Shown here: positions 36,821 to 45,988 of the stretch, one piece after another | Layout of the letters: every line of letters starts with the position of its first letter | Numbering within the stretch: the first letter of the stretch is position 1 | Assembly: GCA_964621755.1 (NCBI GenBank) | Contig: CAZUPI010000002.1 | Location: 24,451-88,450, forward strand | From: UMGS1696 sp964621755 | GTDB taxonomy: Bacteria > Bacillota > Clostridia > Oscillospirales > CAG-272 | Length of the DNA: 64,000 bases | Direction: 5' to 3' | Position numbers and translations under genes: made by a program | Notes under the pieces: model-generated | Databases searched by the model: none | What the model was told of the DNA's origin: nothing | The model's input: the letters and a program-made list of their open reading frames with translations, nothing else

Positions 36821-37848
36821 TGGAGAAAAAAAACGATGTTTTGCTTCAGGTAAAGAATCTGCATACCTACTTTAAAACCAGAAACGGCATCATCAAGGCG
36901 GTAAACGACGTCTCATACGAGCTTTGCGCCGGTAAGACCCTCGGTATCGTAGGTGAGTCCGGTTCCGGCAAAAGCGTATCGGCCATGAGCATTCTCCGCC
37001 TTCTGGACGCCAACGGCTATATCGCGGAGGGAGAAATCCTCTTTCGCGGACAAAATCTCGTCACCCTTCCCATTCAAGATATGTACAACATCCGCGGAAA
37101 TAAAATTTCGGTTATCTTCCAGGAACCGATGACGAGCTTAAACCCGGTCTTTACGATAAAAAGACAGCTTTCCGAACCGTTCATGATTCACCAGAAGATG
37201 TCCATGGAGGAGGCCGCAAAAAAGAGTCTTGAAATGCTCGAAGCGGTGCAGATTCCAAACCCGGAAGCGGTTCTCCGGCAATATCCGCACCAGCTCTCCG
37301 GCGGTATGAGACAGCGCGTCATGATAGCGATGGCGCTCGCCTGCAAGCCGGACATTCTCATCGCGGACGAGCCGACCACAGCCCTTGACGTCACGATTCA
37401 GGCACAGATTCTCAAGCTCATGAACGACCTCCAGCGCACCAACGGCACGTCGATTCTCTTCATCACCCATGACCTCGGCGTCATCAATGAAATGGCGGAC
37501 GACGTAGTCGTCATGTACTGTGGGCAGGCGGTCGAACAGGCGCCGGCAAAGGTGATTTTCACCGACTGCAAGTTCAGCCATCCGTATACAGAGGGGCTGA
37601 TGTTCTCCATCCCGCGTCTGAACGACACACGCGCGAAGCTCGACCCGATTCCCGGCGTAGTCCCGCACCCCCTCGCCCTGCCGAAGGGATGCAAATTCTC
37701 GCCGCGGTGCAAATACTGCACACAGAAGTGCATAGACGACGAGCCCAAGCTGCTGCCGGCAGGTGAAAATCAGCTTATCCGGTGCCACTATCCCGAAAAA
37801 GCGGTGAGGAGGAGCGCAGAGCATGAAAAAATTGCTATCCATCAATAA
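36820..37848 (+). CDS. oppD: Oligopeptide ABC transporter ATP-binding protein OppD
   Basis: 342 residues. Walker A GIVGESGSGKSVSA, Q-loop VIFQEPMTSLNPV, signature LSGGMRQRVMIAMAL, Walker B ILIADEPTTALDV and H-loop FITHDLG. The C-terminal oligopeptide-type extension has FSPRCKYCTQKCIDDEP with four Cys. Its ATG shares a base with the preceding TAA (TAATG). It forms the ATPase dimer with OppF. Confidence 0.95.
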   Translation: MEKKNDVLLQVKNLHTYFKTRNGIIKAVNDVSYELCAGKTLGIVGESGSGKSVSAMSILRLLDANGYIAEGEILFRGQNLVTLPIQDMYNIRGNKISVIFQEPMTSLNPVFTIKRQLSEPFMIHQKMSMEEAAKKSLEMLEAVQIPNPEAVLRQYPHQLSGGMRQRVMIAMALACKPDILIADEPTTALDVTIQAQILKLMNDLQRTNGTSILFITHDLGVINEMADDVVVMYCGQAVEQAPAKVIFTDCKFSHPYTEGLMFSIPRLNDTRAKLDPIPGVVPHPLALPKGCKFSPRCKYCTQKCIDDEPKLLPAGENQLIRCHYPEKAVRRSAEHEKIAIHQ

Positions 37849-39427
37849 CCTGAAAAAATACTTCCCTCTCGCGAAAAAAAGCCTTTTTCAAAAGGAGCAA
37901 TACTATGTGCGCGCCAACGACGATATCTCCCTTGACATCTACGAAGGCGAGACGTTCGGATTGGTAGGGGAATCGGGATGCGGCAAATCGACGCTTGGAC
38001 GTGTGATTCTCCAACTCTATCATCAGACCGCCGGGAGTACCATGTACTACGGCCGAACCCTTGCGCAGGCTGCACCGAGTTATGTCATCGATACGTTAAA
38101 GCACGCGGAGGAGTACGTTGCCGCGTACCATGCTGCGGAAAAGAAAGCGGCGGAAGCTGTGGAAAAGTGCAAACTTCTCGGGGAGAACGCAACATTTCTC
38201 GACCTGCAAAGCAAAAATCTCGCACTTGCAAAAGCACAGACCGCGTGCAGCAAGACAGCAAAAATTCTCGGCGGCTTTGCAGCGGAAGGAACCCGCGAAG
38301 GAGCGGACGCTCTGCTTGCCCTATTTGAAATAAACGTAGAAGAAGCGGAAATCCGCCGCAAAATCGAGGATATCGAGCTGGAAACGGAGCTCATGGAAGG
38401 AAAAATCGAGGACCAGAAGAAAGCGGGCAGCTCGATCGACTCACGGAACAGCAAGCTGTCCGGTCTGCGCGAGAAGAAAAAAACATTGGAGACGGAAAGA
38501 AAAGCGGTCGGTGATAAGCGCGCAGCAGCAGAAGCGAAAGTGGAAACGCTGCGCACAAAGTACCGCGGTCACGCCGAATTTGATAAATACGAAGCGATGC
38601 TTGACGACGGCATTGACCTTTCAAGATTGACCGCTGCCGAAATGCGCGCGATTCGCCGCGACCTGCAAATTATCTTCCAAGACCCGTACTCCTCGCTGAA
38701 CCCGCGTATGACCGTCGGTCAGATAATCGCAGAAGGGTTGGTGACACACAAATTTTTCAAACGCGGATCACCGAAAATGAAGGAATACATCCTCCGCGAA
38801 ATGGAGAACTGCGGATTACCGGACTACATGTACAGCCGTTATCCGCACCAATTTTCGGGCGGTCAGCGTCAGAGAATCTGCATCGCACGTTCTCTCGCCG
38901 TTAAGCCAAAATTTGTGGTCTGCGACGAGTGCGTATCCGCGCTTGACGTGTCGATTCAGTCGCAGATTATCAACCTGCTTCAGGAGCTGAAGGAAAAGGA
39001 AAAGCTGACGTACCTGTTCATCTCCCACAATCTGTCGGTCGTACGGTACATCTCAGACCGAATCGGCGTCATGTACCTTGGAAATATGGTAGAAGTAGCG
39101 CCGACGGACACGATATTTAAAGACCCGCGTCATCCTTACACCGTAGCGCTCCTGTCCTCCATCCCCACAACGGACCTCGAAGGCTCCAAAAAGGAACGCA
39201 TCATCCTTGGCGGAAACATCCCCAGCCCGATAAAGCCGCCGTCCGGATGCAAGTTTCACCCCCGCTGCTACATGGCGTGCGACAAATGCAAGCGTGTTCC
39301 TCCGCCGTACGTAGAAGTTGAGCCGGGTCATTTTGTAGCCTGTCACAATCTCGACCGCAAGGTCGATGAAAATGGAGCCTACCTATTCGAACTCCACCAA
39401 TCCGAAGCGGAGCTTGGAAAGGATTGA
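37823..39427 (+). CDS. oppF: Oligopeptide ABC transporter ATP-binding protein OppF with coiled-coil insertion
   Basis: 534 residues; OppF usually has about 320. Walker A FGLVGESGCGKSTLG is at residues 46-60. Between residues about 79 and 262, before the Q-loop, lies a long helical insertion rich in Ala, Glu, Lys and Arg with heptad-like periodicity (e.g. EIRRKIEDIELETELMEG). The ATPase resumes at DLSRLTAAEMRAIRRDLQII, followed by FQDPYSSLNPRMTV, FSGGQRQRICIARSLA, FVVCDECVSALDVS and FISHNLS. Overlaps oppD by 26 bp. The insertion could project as an antiparallel coiled coil towards the permeases or a partner. Confidence 0.9.
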   Translation: MKKLLSINNLKKYFPLAKKSLFQKEQYYVRANDDISLDIYEGETFGLVGESGCGKSTLGRVILQLYHQTAGSTMYYGRTLAQAAPSYVIDTLKHAEEYVAAYHAAEKKAAEAVEKCKLLGENATFLDLQSKNLALAKAQTACSKTAKILGGFAAEGTREGADALLALFEINVEEAEIRRKIEDIELETELMEGKIEDQKKAGSSIDSRNSKLSGLREKKKTLETERKAVGDKRAAAEAKVETLRTKYRGHAEFDKYEAMLDDGIDLSRLTAAEMRAIRRDLQIIFQDPYSSLNPRMTVGQIIAEGLVTHKFFKRGSPKMKEYILREMENCGLPDYMYSRYPHQFSGGQRQRICIARSLAVKPKFVVCDECVSALDVSIQSQIINLLQELKEKEKLTYLFISHNLSVVRYISDRIGVMYLGNMVEVAPTDTIFKDPRHPYTVALLSSIPTTDLEGSKKERIILGGNIPSPIKPPSGCKFHPRCYMACDKCKRVPPPYVEVEPGHFVACHNLDRKVDENGAYLFELHQSEAELGKD

Positions 39428-39448
39428 AAAGACGCGCAAGGAGAATCT

Positions 39449-39655
39449 ATGTTTGAAAAATTCAAAAGGGTAATAAAGGCGCACGAAGGAAAGCAACTCA
39501 CGAATAACGAATGGAATGAGGGACTTAAAAGACAGGGCGGACTGGAAAAATACGATTTTCTCGCGATGGTAATCGCCGCCTCTGTTGTCATTATCCCGGT
39601 ATGTCTCGTGCTGCTCGTGATTCTTTCTGCGGTATGCTGCCTGTTTCTGTTGTAA
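39449..39655 (+). CDS. Small single-span membrane protein at the end of the opp operon
   Basis: 68 residues: a charged N-terminus (MFEKFKRVIKAHEG) and a hydrophobic C-terminal helix (AMVIAASVVIIPVCLVLLVILSA in pieces). AAGGAG precedes the ATG and the gene starts 21 bp past oppF. No family recognised. Cotranscription suggests an accessory role for the transporter, but this is unproven. Confidence 0.7.
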   Translation: MFEKFKRVIKAHEGKQLTNNEWNEGLKRQGGLEKYDFLAMVIAASVVIIPVCLVLLVILSAVCCLFLL

Positions 39656-39699
39656 CGGAATGTAACAGATATTTTTTCCTTTCCATCTAGCGATAAAGT

Positions 39700-39740
39700 A
39701 AAGGGTACAGTTTCTTGCATAGACTGTACCCTTTGTTTTG
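39700..39740 (+). terminator. Intrinsic terminator of the opp operon
   Basis: AAAGGGTACAGT and ACTGTACCCTTT form a 12-bp stem around an 11-base loop, followed by GTTTTGTTG. Confidence 0.85.
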
Positions 39741-39835
39741 TTGATTTTAACTATTTTATCACGCGTCCAATTATGGTATACTATTTTTACTTATAGGAAA
39801 ATTTTCTGATAAATTATCATGGAGAAAAGAAAAAC

Positions 39836-41020
39836 ATGAAGGAAGTCATTCTCTGCAAGTACGGTGAGATAATCCTCAAAGGGACGAACAAGGGCATGTT
39901 TGAAACACAGCTGCTGCGTGAAGTAAAGCGCCGCGCCGCGCTAATTGGAAATTATACCGTGCGATACAATCAAAGCACCGTCTACGTCGAGCCCAACGAT
40001 GAGGAAGCCATTGCCCAAATCGACGCCATGTACGCTCAGTTCGGCAAGGTTTTCGGATTCGCTGGAATCTGCCGCGCCGCAGTCTGTGAAAAGACCCTTG
40101 ACTCCATTCTCGAAACGGCGCGCGCATACCTTCCCGAAAAGCTCGCCGGTGTAAAGACCTTCAAATGTACTGCCAAACGGAGCGACAAAAAATTCCCCCT
40201 ATCCTCTCCTGAGCTGTCCGGCGAAGTCGGCGCGGCTATTCTTGAGACGATGCCGCACCTGACAGTCGACCTCACCAACCCCGACGTGATTGTAAAAATT
40301 GAGGTCCGTGAAACCAACGCCTATATCCACGCCGGTCAAGAACGCGGCGCGGGCGGTATGCCTATCGGTTCTGCCGGACGGGGACTTCTGCTGTTGTCCG
40401 GCGGCATCGACTCTCCGGTAGCGGGATATATGATGATGAAGCGCGGCATGACAGTCGATTGTCTCCATTTTGAGAGCTTCCCGTACACCAGCGAAGCCGC
40501 CCGGGAGAAAGTCCTCACTCTCGCTACAGAGCTGACCGAGTACTGCGGGAAAATCAAAGTACACATCATCTCGCTGACGCATATTCAGGAACTCATGCGC
40601 GATACCTGCGAAGAAGACTACTTCACCCTTCTTCTCCGTCGTTTCATGATGCGTCTGGCGTCAAAATGCGCGGCGGAAAACAGCTGTGAGGTTCTCGTGA
40701 CCGGTGAATCGCTCGGTCAGGTCGCGTCCCAAACCATGAAAGCCATGTGCGTAACGGAAAACGCCGCTGACCGCCCAATCTTCCGCCCCTGTATCGGGAT
40801 GGATAAAGAGGAAATCATCAAGATTTCCCGCGAAATCGGCACCTTCGAGACCTCCATTCTTCCGTACGATGACTGCTGCACGGTATTCACTCCAAAGCAC
40901 CCGCGCACTCAGCCGGAGCTTGCCAAAGTCCTTCTTCAGGAAGAAAAGCTCGATATCGACGCACTCGTCGAGGAGGCATGGGCGACCAGAAATACAGTCG
41001 TTCTGTATCAGGAGCTGTGA
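39836..41020 (+). CDS. thiI: tRNA 4-thiouridine synthetase ThiI
   Basis: Adenylates U8 of tRNA and inserts sulfur to make s4U; also supplies sulfur in thiamine thiazole formation in some bacteria. 394 residues: N-terminal ferredoxin-like/THUMP domains (to about 165), then the PP-loop LLLLSGGIDSPVAGY and LVTGESLGQVASQT, and the end YDDCCTVFTPKHPRTQP. It lacks the C-terminal rhodanese domain of E. coli ThiI, so a cysteine desulfurase would have to deliver sulfur directly, as in Bacillus. GGAGAAAAG lies upstream. Confidence 0.95.
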   Translation: MKEVILCKYGEIILKGTNKGMFETQLLREVKRRAALIGNYTVRYNQSTVYVEPNDEEAIAQIDAMYAQFGKVFGFAGICRAAVCEKTLDSILETARAYLPEKLAGVKTFKCTAKRSDKKFPLSSPELSGEVGAAILETMPHLTVDLTNPDVIVKIEVRETNAYIHAGQERGAGGMPIGSAGRGLLLLSGGIDSPVAGYMMMKRGMTVDCLHFESFPYTSEAAREKVLTLATELTEYCGKIKVHIISLTHIQELMRDTCEEDYFTLLLRRFMMRLASKCAAENSCEVLVTGESLGQVASQTMKAMCVTENAADRPIFRPCIGMDKEEIIKISREIGTFETSILPYDDCCTVFTPKHPRTQPELAKVLLQEEKLDIDALVEEAWATRNTVVLYQEL

Positions 41021-41147
41021 TTTTTTCTAAAAACGCAAGTGCGGCAGGGAGATGCGGTTTCCAAAAAGTACCTCCCTCGAGTTTATTTCGTAAAGGAAAA
41101 TGAACGGACGCAAATTCAACTATCTACCACATGAAAGGGATTCTGAA

Positions 41148-42608
41148 ATGAAAAGAGACGACTACAGTCTTGCACTGTTATGCGACTTCTACGAGCTGAC
41201 AATGGGTCGCGGCTATTTTGAAACCGAAATGCGTACTAAAATCGCATATTTTGACGTATTTTTCCGCCGCGTTCCCGATGGAGGCGGATATGCTATCGCC
41301 GCTGGGCTTGAGCAGATTGTCCATTATATTGAAAACCTCAAATTCTCTGAAGAAGATATTGCGTTCCTGCGTGAGAAGAAAATTTTCTCCGAGGAATTTC
41401 TCGCTTATCTCTCTACATTCCGCTTTTCCGGCGATATCTGGGGTGTCCCCGAAGGAAGCGTTATCTTCCCGGGCGAGCCGATTCTGACGGTCCGTGCCCC
41501 CGTAATTGAAGCACAGCTCATCGAAACCTATGTTCTTCTCGCCCTCAACCACCAGTCTCTCATCGCCACCAAGGCCTCCCGCATGGTTCGCGCCGCAAAG
41601 GGACGTCCCATCTCCGAATTCGGCAGCCGCCGTGCACATGGTGAGGACGCGGCAGTCTACGGTGCGAGAGCCGCCTACATCGGCGGATGCACCGGAACGG
41701 CCTGCACCCTTTCCGATAAACTCTACGGAGTCCCCGCAGGCGGTACAATGGCGCACTCATGGGTGCAGATGTTCGATAACGAATACGACGCTTTCACCAC
41801 CTACTGCCGCCTTTATCCGAACAACCCCACCCTTCTCGTCGACACATACAGCGTATTCGGCTCAGGAATCCCGAACGCCATCCGCGCCGTAAAGGACATT
41901 CTGTGGCCGATGGGGTTGAAGAAATGCGGCATCCGTATTGATTCCGGCGACATCGCCTATCTCACCAAAAAGGCGCGTCGGGTTCTCGACGAAGCCGGAC
42001 TTACCGACTGCAAAATCATCGTTTCCAATTCGCTTGACGAATACCTTATCAGCGAGATTCTGGCGCAGGACGCCTGCATTGATGCATTTGGCGTAGGCGA
42101 ACGCCTCATCACGGCTAAGAGCGACGCCGTTTTCGGATGCGTATACAAGCTCGCGGCAGTGGAAGATGAAAACGGCGTCATCACCCCGCGAATCAAAGTC
42201 AGCGAAAACGCCGCGAAAATCACGAACCCGCACTTCAAAAAGCTGTTCCGCATGTACTCGAACGAAACAGGCAAAGCGGAAGCGGACCTTATCATGCTTT
42301 ATAACGAGACTGTCGACCAGACGAAGCCGCTCGAGATTTTTGACCCTGAATACACATGGAAGTGCTGCGTGCTGGAGAACTTCACCGCCCGGGAAATGTT
42401 GGTTTCGGTATTCCAAAACGGCAAGCTCGTCTACAACCTGCCGCCGCTCGATGAAATCCGCGAACACTGCACGCGTGAAATTGCGACCATGTGGAAAGAG
42501 GTCCTCCGTTTTGAAAATCCACACAACTATTACGTCGACCTCTCACAGAATCTGTGGGATTTGAAGCATCAGATGATTTCGAAATACATCAAGGGAAACC
42601 GTGGATAA
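41148..42608 (+). CDS. pncB: Nicotinate phosphoribosyltransferase
   Basis: Makes nicotinate mononucleotide from nicotinate and PRPP with ATP use (salvage of NAD). About 486 residues. The family motifs are LALLCDFYELTMGRGYFE at the N-terminus, EFGSRRAHGEDAAVYGARAA with the PRPP-site His, AHSWVQMF and GIRIDSGDIAYLTKKAR. Start at 41148 follows GAAAGGG; an ATG 16 codons upstream has its site too close. It overlaps the radical SAM gene by 8 bp, so they form an operon. Works in NAD supply with the nadE gene at the right end. Confidence 0.94.
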   Translation: MKRDDYSLALLCDFYELTMGRGYFETEMRTKIAYFDVFFRRVPDGGGYAIAAGLEQIVHYIENLKFSEEDIAFLREKKIFSEEFLAYLSTFRFSGDIWGVPEGSVIFPGEPILTVRAPVIEAQLIETYVLLALNHQSLIATKASRMVRAAKGRPISEFGSRRAHGEDAAVYGARAAYIGGCTGTACTLSDKLYGVPAGGTMAHSWVQMFDNEYDAFTTYCRLYPNNPTLLVDTYSVFGSGIPNAIRAVKDILWPMGLKKCGIRIDSGDIAYLTKKARRVLDEAGLTDCKIIVSNSLDEYLISEILAQDACIDAFGVGERLITAKSDAVFGCVYKLAAVEDENGVITPRIKVSENAAKITNPHFKKLFRMYSNETGKAEADLIMLYNETVDQTKPLEIFDPEYTWKCCVLENFTAREMLVSVFQNGKLVYNLPPLDEIREHCTREIATMWKEVLRFENPHNYYVDLSQNLWDLKHQMISKYIKGNRG

Positions 42609-43509
42609 AAACGAAACGATTCTAAACCGCTGTACAATCTGCCCCCGCATGTGCGGTGCTGACCGCTGCAAAAGCCCCGGATACTGCGGTGCAACAGACA
42701 AAGTTGAAATTGCAAGAGTGATGCTGCATCACTGGGAGGAGCCGTGTATCAGCGGTACGGACAAGACCCGCGGTTCCGGAGCCGTCTTCTTCACGCATTG
42801 TCCCCTTGGGTGTGCGTACTGCCAGAATCGCGACATCAGCCGCCGCACGTCTGTCGGGACGGTTTACACAACTGAAGAGCTCGCGAAAGTTTTTCTCAAG
42901 CTGCAAAAGGACGGCGCGTACAACATCAACCTCGTCAGTCCGACCCAGTACACGCCGCATATTATGGATGCGGTGCGGTCAGCACGTTCGTGCGGTCTCG
43001 CCCTTCCGGTGGTCTGGAATACTGGCGGGTACGAGCTGCCTGAGACGGTATCCGCTCTGCGCGGCATAGTCGATATTTTTTTGACAGACTTCAAGTATGC
43101 CTCACCGGACGCCGCGTCGCTGTACTCGTTTGCAAAGGATTATCCGTTCTATGCTGCGGAATCTCTCGCAAAAATGTACGAAATTACCGGCAAATATGAG
43201 TTTGACGAAAGCGGCATGATGAAGCGCGGGGTCATCATCCGGCATCTGATTCTGCCCGGTTATCGTGCGGATTCAGCGGCAGTACTTGAGAAAATTGCGG
43301 CTGTCGTTCCGGTTTCCGACGTCCGGTTGTCGCTGATGGCGCAGTACACGCCCGAATTTCTCGCAGACGACGAAAAATTCGCCAAAATCCGCCGTCGAAT
43401 TACCTCGTTTGAGTACCAGTCCGTTCTCGACAAAGCAGTCCGCTTAGGCTTTGACGGCTACTCACAGGAGCGCACCTCCGCCACCAAAAAATTCACGCCG
43501 GAATTTTGA
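42601..43509 (+). CDS. PflX-type radical SAM protein
   Basis: 302 residues of the PflX/COG1313 group, related to pyruvate formate-lyase activating enzymes. An N-terminal Cys region (CTICPRMCGADRCKSPGYCG) precedes the radical SAM motif THCPLGCAYCQNRDISR (CxxxCxxC). NINLVSPTQYTPHIMDAV and GVIIRHLILPGY are typical of PflX. Start is GTG, overlapping the pncB stop. Its substrate is unknown; the coupling to pncB is unexplained. Confidence 0.88.
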   Translation: MDKNETILNRCTICPRMCGADRCKSPGYCGATDKVEIARVMLHHWEEPCISGTDKTRGSGAVFFTHCPLGCAYCQNRDISRRTSVGTVYTTEELAKVFLKLQKDGAYNINLVSPTQYTPHIMDAVRSARSCGLALPVVWNTGGYELPETVSALRGIVDIFLTDFKYASPDAASLYSFAKDYPFYAAESLAKMYEITGKYEFDESGMMKRGVIIRHLILPGYRADSAAVLEKIAAVVPVSDVRLSLMAQYTPEFLADDEKFAKIRRRITSFEYQSVLDKAVRLGFDGYSQERTSATKKFTPEF

Positions 43510-43600
43510 GGAAAGCACCATACAATGATTTCCATCTATAATTCCTTATTTTTCGGGAATGCTTTTTATAGCACATCACCCCGAAAGGAGTTATACCAGG

Positions 43601-43843
43601 ATGGAAAATCCAAATCCCAATAAACCGCGTCCCTACAAAGAACCGTTTTTCAATGAAGAAATGCCGCTTGGGCTCGGAATGGCGCTCGTGCAGAACTCGT
43701 CCGCGCTCGACCGTTTTTCACGCCTGACAGAATCCGAGAAGCACGACCTGATAAACAGCGTCCACGGCATCACTTCCAAAGAAGAAATGCGCTCCTTCGT
43801 CGAGGCTTTTGCCGGAGGAGATGACGCAAAAAGGATTTTTTAG
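43601..43843 (+). CDS. Small conserved-looking protein of unknown function
   Basis: 80 residues, starting MENPNPNKPRPYKEPFFNEE. The C-terminal half, LTESEKHDLINSVHGITSKEEMRSFVEAF, looks like a short helical module found in hypothetical Clostridial proteins. AAGGAG lies 10 bp ahead of the ATG. No function can be assigned. It precedes a hairpin terminator. Confidence 0.65.
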   Translation: MENPNPNKPRPYKEPFFNEEMPLGLGMALVQNSSALDRFSRLTESEKHDLINSVHGITSKEEMRSFVEAFAGGDDAKRIF

Positions 43844-43860
43844 GGAGCATTCAAAATTTT

Positions 43861-43895
43861 GCGGGGAAAACTTTTTTAAAAAAAGTTTTCCCCGC
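43861..43895. terminator. Hairpin terminator
   Basis: GCGGGGAAAACTTTTTT pairs with AAAAAAGTTTTCCCCGC, a 17-bp perfect stem with a single A loop. It lies 18 bp past the small gene and belongs to the dispersed hairpin family. Confidence 0.8.
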
Positions 43896-43962
43896 CCCCC
43901 TTTCCAATCCGTTTGGACATGGGGTAAAATCAAAAATATACTTTACATAGGAGTGTCCCTGT

Positions 43963-44475
43963 ATGAATATTGAAACGGAACGAAAGTTTTTGATAAAGCT
44001 GCCGGACTTAAACTTCATAAAGTCTATTGACGGATGCATCGTACGGGAAATCTGGCAAACGTATCTCCGGAAAATTCCGGGATCCCCCAAAACGGAGCGT
44101 CGCGTACGGAAAATCACAGAAAACGGCAAAATGTCATACGTTTTTACGTTAAAGATGCCGCGCGATCGTCTCAGCCGTTTCGAGGAAGAGCGTGAAATTT
44201 CATCCGAGGAGTACGCCAACTTTCTCACGGAAGCAGACCTCGAAGTGGCGAAGACCCGATACGCCTTTCCCTACGGCGGACACGTGATGGAAATTGACGT
44301 TTATCCACGCGAGTTCGGCGGGGAGCTTTTCGACGGCTATGCGATTCTGGAAGTGGAGCTGTCCTCTCCCGACGAGCCGATCGCCTTTCCGGATTTTCTC
44401 GAAATCGTCCGTGAGGTCACCGACGACCGAGCATATCACAACAAAACCATCGCACACAGAGTACGCGTCGTGTGA
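43963..44475 (+). CDS. CYTH domain protein
   Basis: 170 residues of the CYTH (triphosphate tunnel metalloenzyme) family. It begins MNIETERKFLI, the ExExK motif. YLRKIPGSPKTERRVRKI, YVFTLKMPRDRLSRFEEEREI and YAILEVELSS supply the Arg/Lys/Glu-lined tunnel strands. Bacterial members include inorganic triphosphatases and adenylyl cyclases. No CHAD domain is fused or adjacent. GGAG lies 9 bp before the ATG. Confidence 0.9.
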   Translation: MNIETERKFLIKLPDLNFIKSIDGCIVREIWQTYLRKIPGSPKTERRVRKITENGKMSYVFTLKMPRDRLSRFEEEREISSEEYANFLTEADLEVAKTRYAFPYGGHVMEIDVYPREFGGELFDGYAILEVELSSPDEPIAFPDFLEIVREVTDDRAYHNKTIAHRVRVV

Positions 44476-44519
44476 ATTTGATTTATCAGATTTCCGCTAT
44501 GGCGTATGCAAATTTTCCT

Positions 44520-44606
44520 ATATCACTGTAAGCTAAGCATAGCATGCTATACTTTTTATATTTTGGACTTAGAATTGACCAACACAGGCTGAACAAGTGT
44601 AATTCT
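44520..44606. repeat. Left terminal inverted repeat
   Basis: It begins TATCACTGTAAGCTAAGC and ends GAACAAGTGTAATTCT. It matches the reverse complement of 45484-45572 with about 10 mismatches in 86 aligned bases. The repeat includes the self-complementary segment TAGCATGCTA. Confidence 0.85.
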
Positions 44607-44765
44607 ATACTATAGTTTCTGTTTTGGCGTAGCATTAGCACTGTATTTTAGTACTATACTTTTCTATACATTTTCAGTATGTACGCCTGCACTGCCGTTG
44701 TATTCGCTTTAGCGTCACCTACGCCAACACCATTACATATTAATGTTGAAAGCGTGTAACCAACT

Positions 44766-45397
44766 TTAATCTACGTCGTTATGAGGAATGTCACACGCAA
44801 ATATTCCATGAACCTCACAATAATCTCCCGCAGCTACAGGATCCTTAATGCCACTTTCAATAACATTTGAATCGGAAGTCATATCCATTTCAATATTATT
44901 TGTGCTAATAGCTGACATGATATCGCTGAATTTCGGCAAGCTGCAATAAGCGTGGTTATAGGCCGATGCTTCTGTGTGCCAGTATGCTTCTACATGCATA
45001 TCATCGTCTCTATAACCTCTTTGATAATATCCGCATTCCGTGCAAACATATGTGTTCCAATACCAATCCTGTACTGTATTACATCCACTGGGATGGCCGT
45101 ACACATATCACGGCGCATAATAATCGTCTATTGCACAACTACCGCTGCAGCACAATGTCATATTAGTATTGCAAAACGGGCATATTGTACGATATGATGA
45201 ATACGGTTTATCACCTTCACATATAGAACAATGCTGTTCAAGATGTTCTGCGCAAACATCACCTGCTAAAATCGCCTCTGAAATTTCAGGAGCAACAGGC
45301 TCATTAGTTATGCCGGACGCATAAGCCGCCACTACTGTAATCGCTACGATACAGACCATCGCACTAACTAATATTAAAAACTTTCTACTTTTTTCAT
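44766..45397 (-). pseudogene. Secreted Cys-rich protein gene, broken by a frameshift and an in-frame stop
   Basis: A perfect AAGGAGG site precedes ATG at 45397, but that frame stops after seven codons. One extra A in the A6 run would give MKKSRKFLILVSAMVCIVAI, a signal peptide, and join the frame that runs on. That frame contains a zinc-ribbon-like part (CAEHLEQHCSICEG, CPFCNTNMTLC), then an in-frame TGA at 45108-45110, then VYGHPSGCNTVQDWYW and YVCTECGYYQRG. The pieces are clearly one gene of about 210 codons. It is of unknown function. Confidence 0.65.
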
Positions 45398-45483
45398 TTT
45401 TACCTCCTTAGAAAAAACTTTGTTTTTTTTAAATTTGATACACGCTCGCCAGCGCTCCGCCAATTCAGAATACATAGTATGCC

Positions 45484-45572
45484 AGAATAACACTTGTTCA
45501 GCCTGTACTGGTTAATTCTAAATTTAAAATGTAAAAAGTATAGCATGTTATGCTTAGCTTACAGTGACATGG
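45484..45572. repeat. Right terminal inverted repeat
   Basis: Reverse complement of the left repeat; see 44520-44606. It ends GCTTACAGTGACATGG on the plus strand. Confidence 0.85.
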
Positions 45573-45882
45573 AAAAATCAGCAGGCACACAACTCTCTTT
45601 AGCGTTGACATTTAGAGCATGAAAATAATCATGTGATGCTTTCTTCATTCCCTTAATTTATCTTTCATATATACATTATATAATATAGTTGCAAAAAAAA
45701 TCAATTCTTGACATAAAAAAGCATAAAATTTTCCCATTCATAACGCCGATAAAGTCGAAGTCAACGGCGTTCTTTGCAGCCTCTCGTTGACAAGGGTATA
45801 CACTTTTTTGCATAATATGTCAAATATTTTATATCTCCGAAAAATGTTTTCAAAAAAGTTTTTTTCGAGCCGTTTCTTTCTC
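45573..45882. other. AT-rich intergenic region upstream of the Cthe_2159-like gene
   Basis: No gene is seen. It holds a weak stem (AACGCCG...CGGCGTT, near 45742-45771) and a second TTGACA at about 45786 with only a poor -10 18 bp on. The strong promoter follows at 45883-45911. Confidence 0.4.
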
Positions 45883-45911
45883 TTGACAATCCGTTCAATT
45901 TATTGTATAAT
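45883..45911 (+). promoter_or_regulatory. Consensus sigma-A promoter
   Basis: TTGACA (45883-45888) and TATAAT (45906-45911) are 17 bp apart, both perfect. It lies about 78 bp ahead of the Cthe_2159-like gene. Confidence 0.88.
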
Positions 45912-45988
45912 CGCTATGTAAAATAAACGAAAAGTTTTTGTCAAGATTAACGAAAGGACTTACCTCTTTTGCGGTATAAACGAATTAA

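Larger units (their letters stand above)
44520..45572. mobile_element. Candidate non-autonomous element with ~87-bp terminal inverted repeats
   Basis: A 1.05-kb AT-rich segment bounded by long inverted repeats at 44520-44606 and 45484-45572. It contains one broken gene (44766-45397) and no transposase. No direct target duplication could be made out, although similarity extends a few bases outward (TTTTCC). Base composition is lower in GC than both flanks. It may be a MITE-like insertion carrying a passenger gene. Confidence 0.6.

Noticed and set aside
45108..45110. The in-frame TGA in the Cys-rich gene as selenocysteine or Trp
   Set aside because: No SECIS-like hairpin is clear downstream, the same gene has another lesion, and neighbouring genes use TGA as stop.
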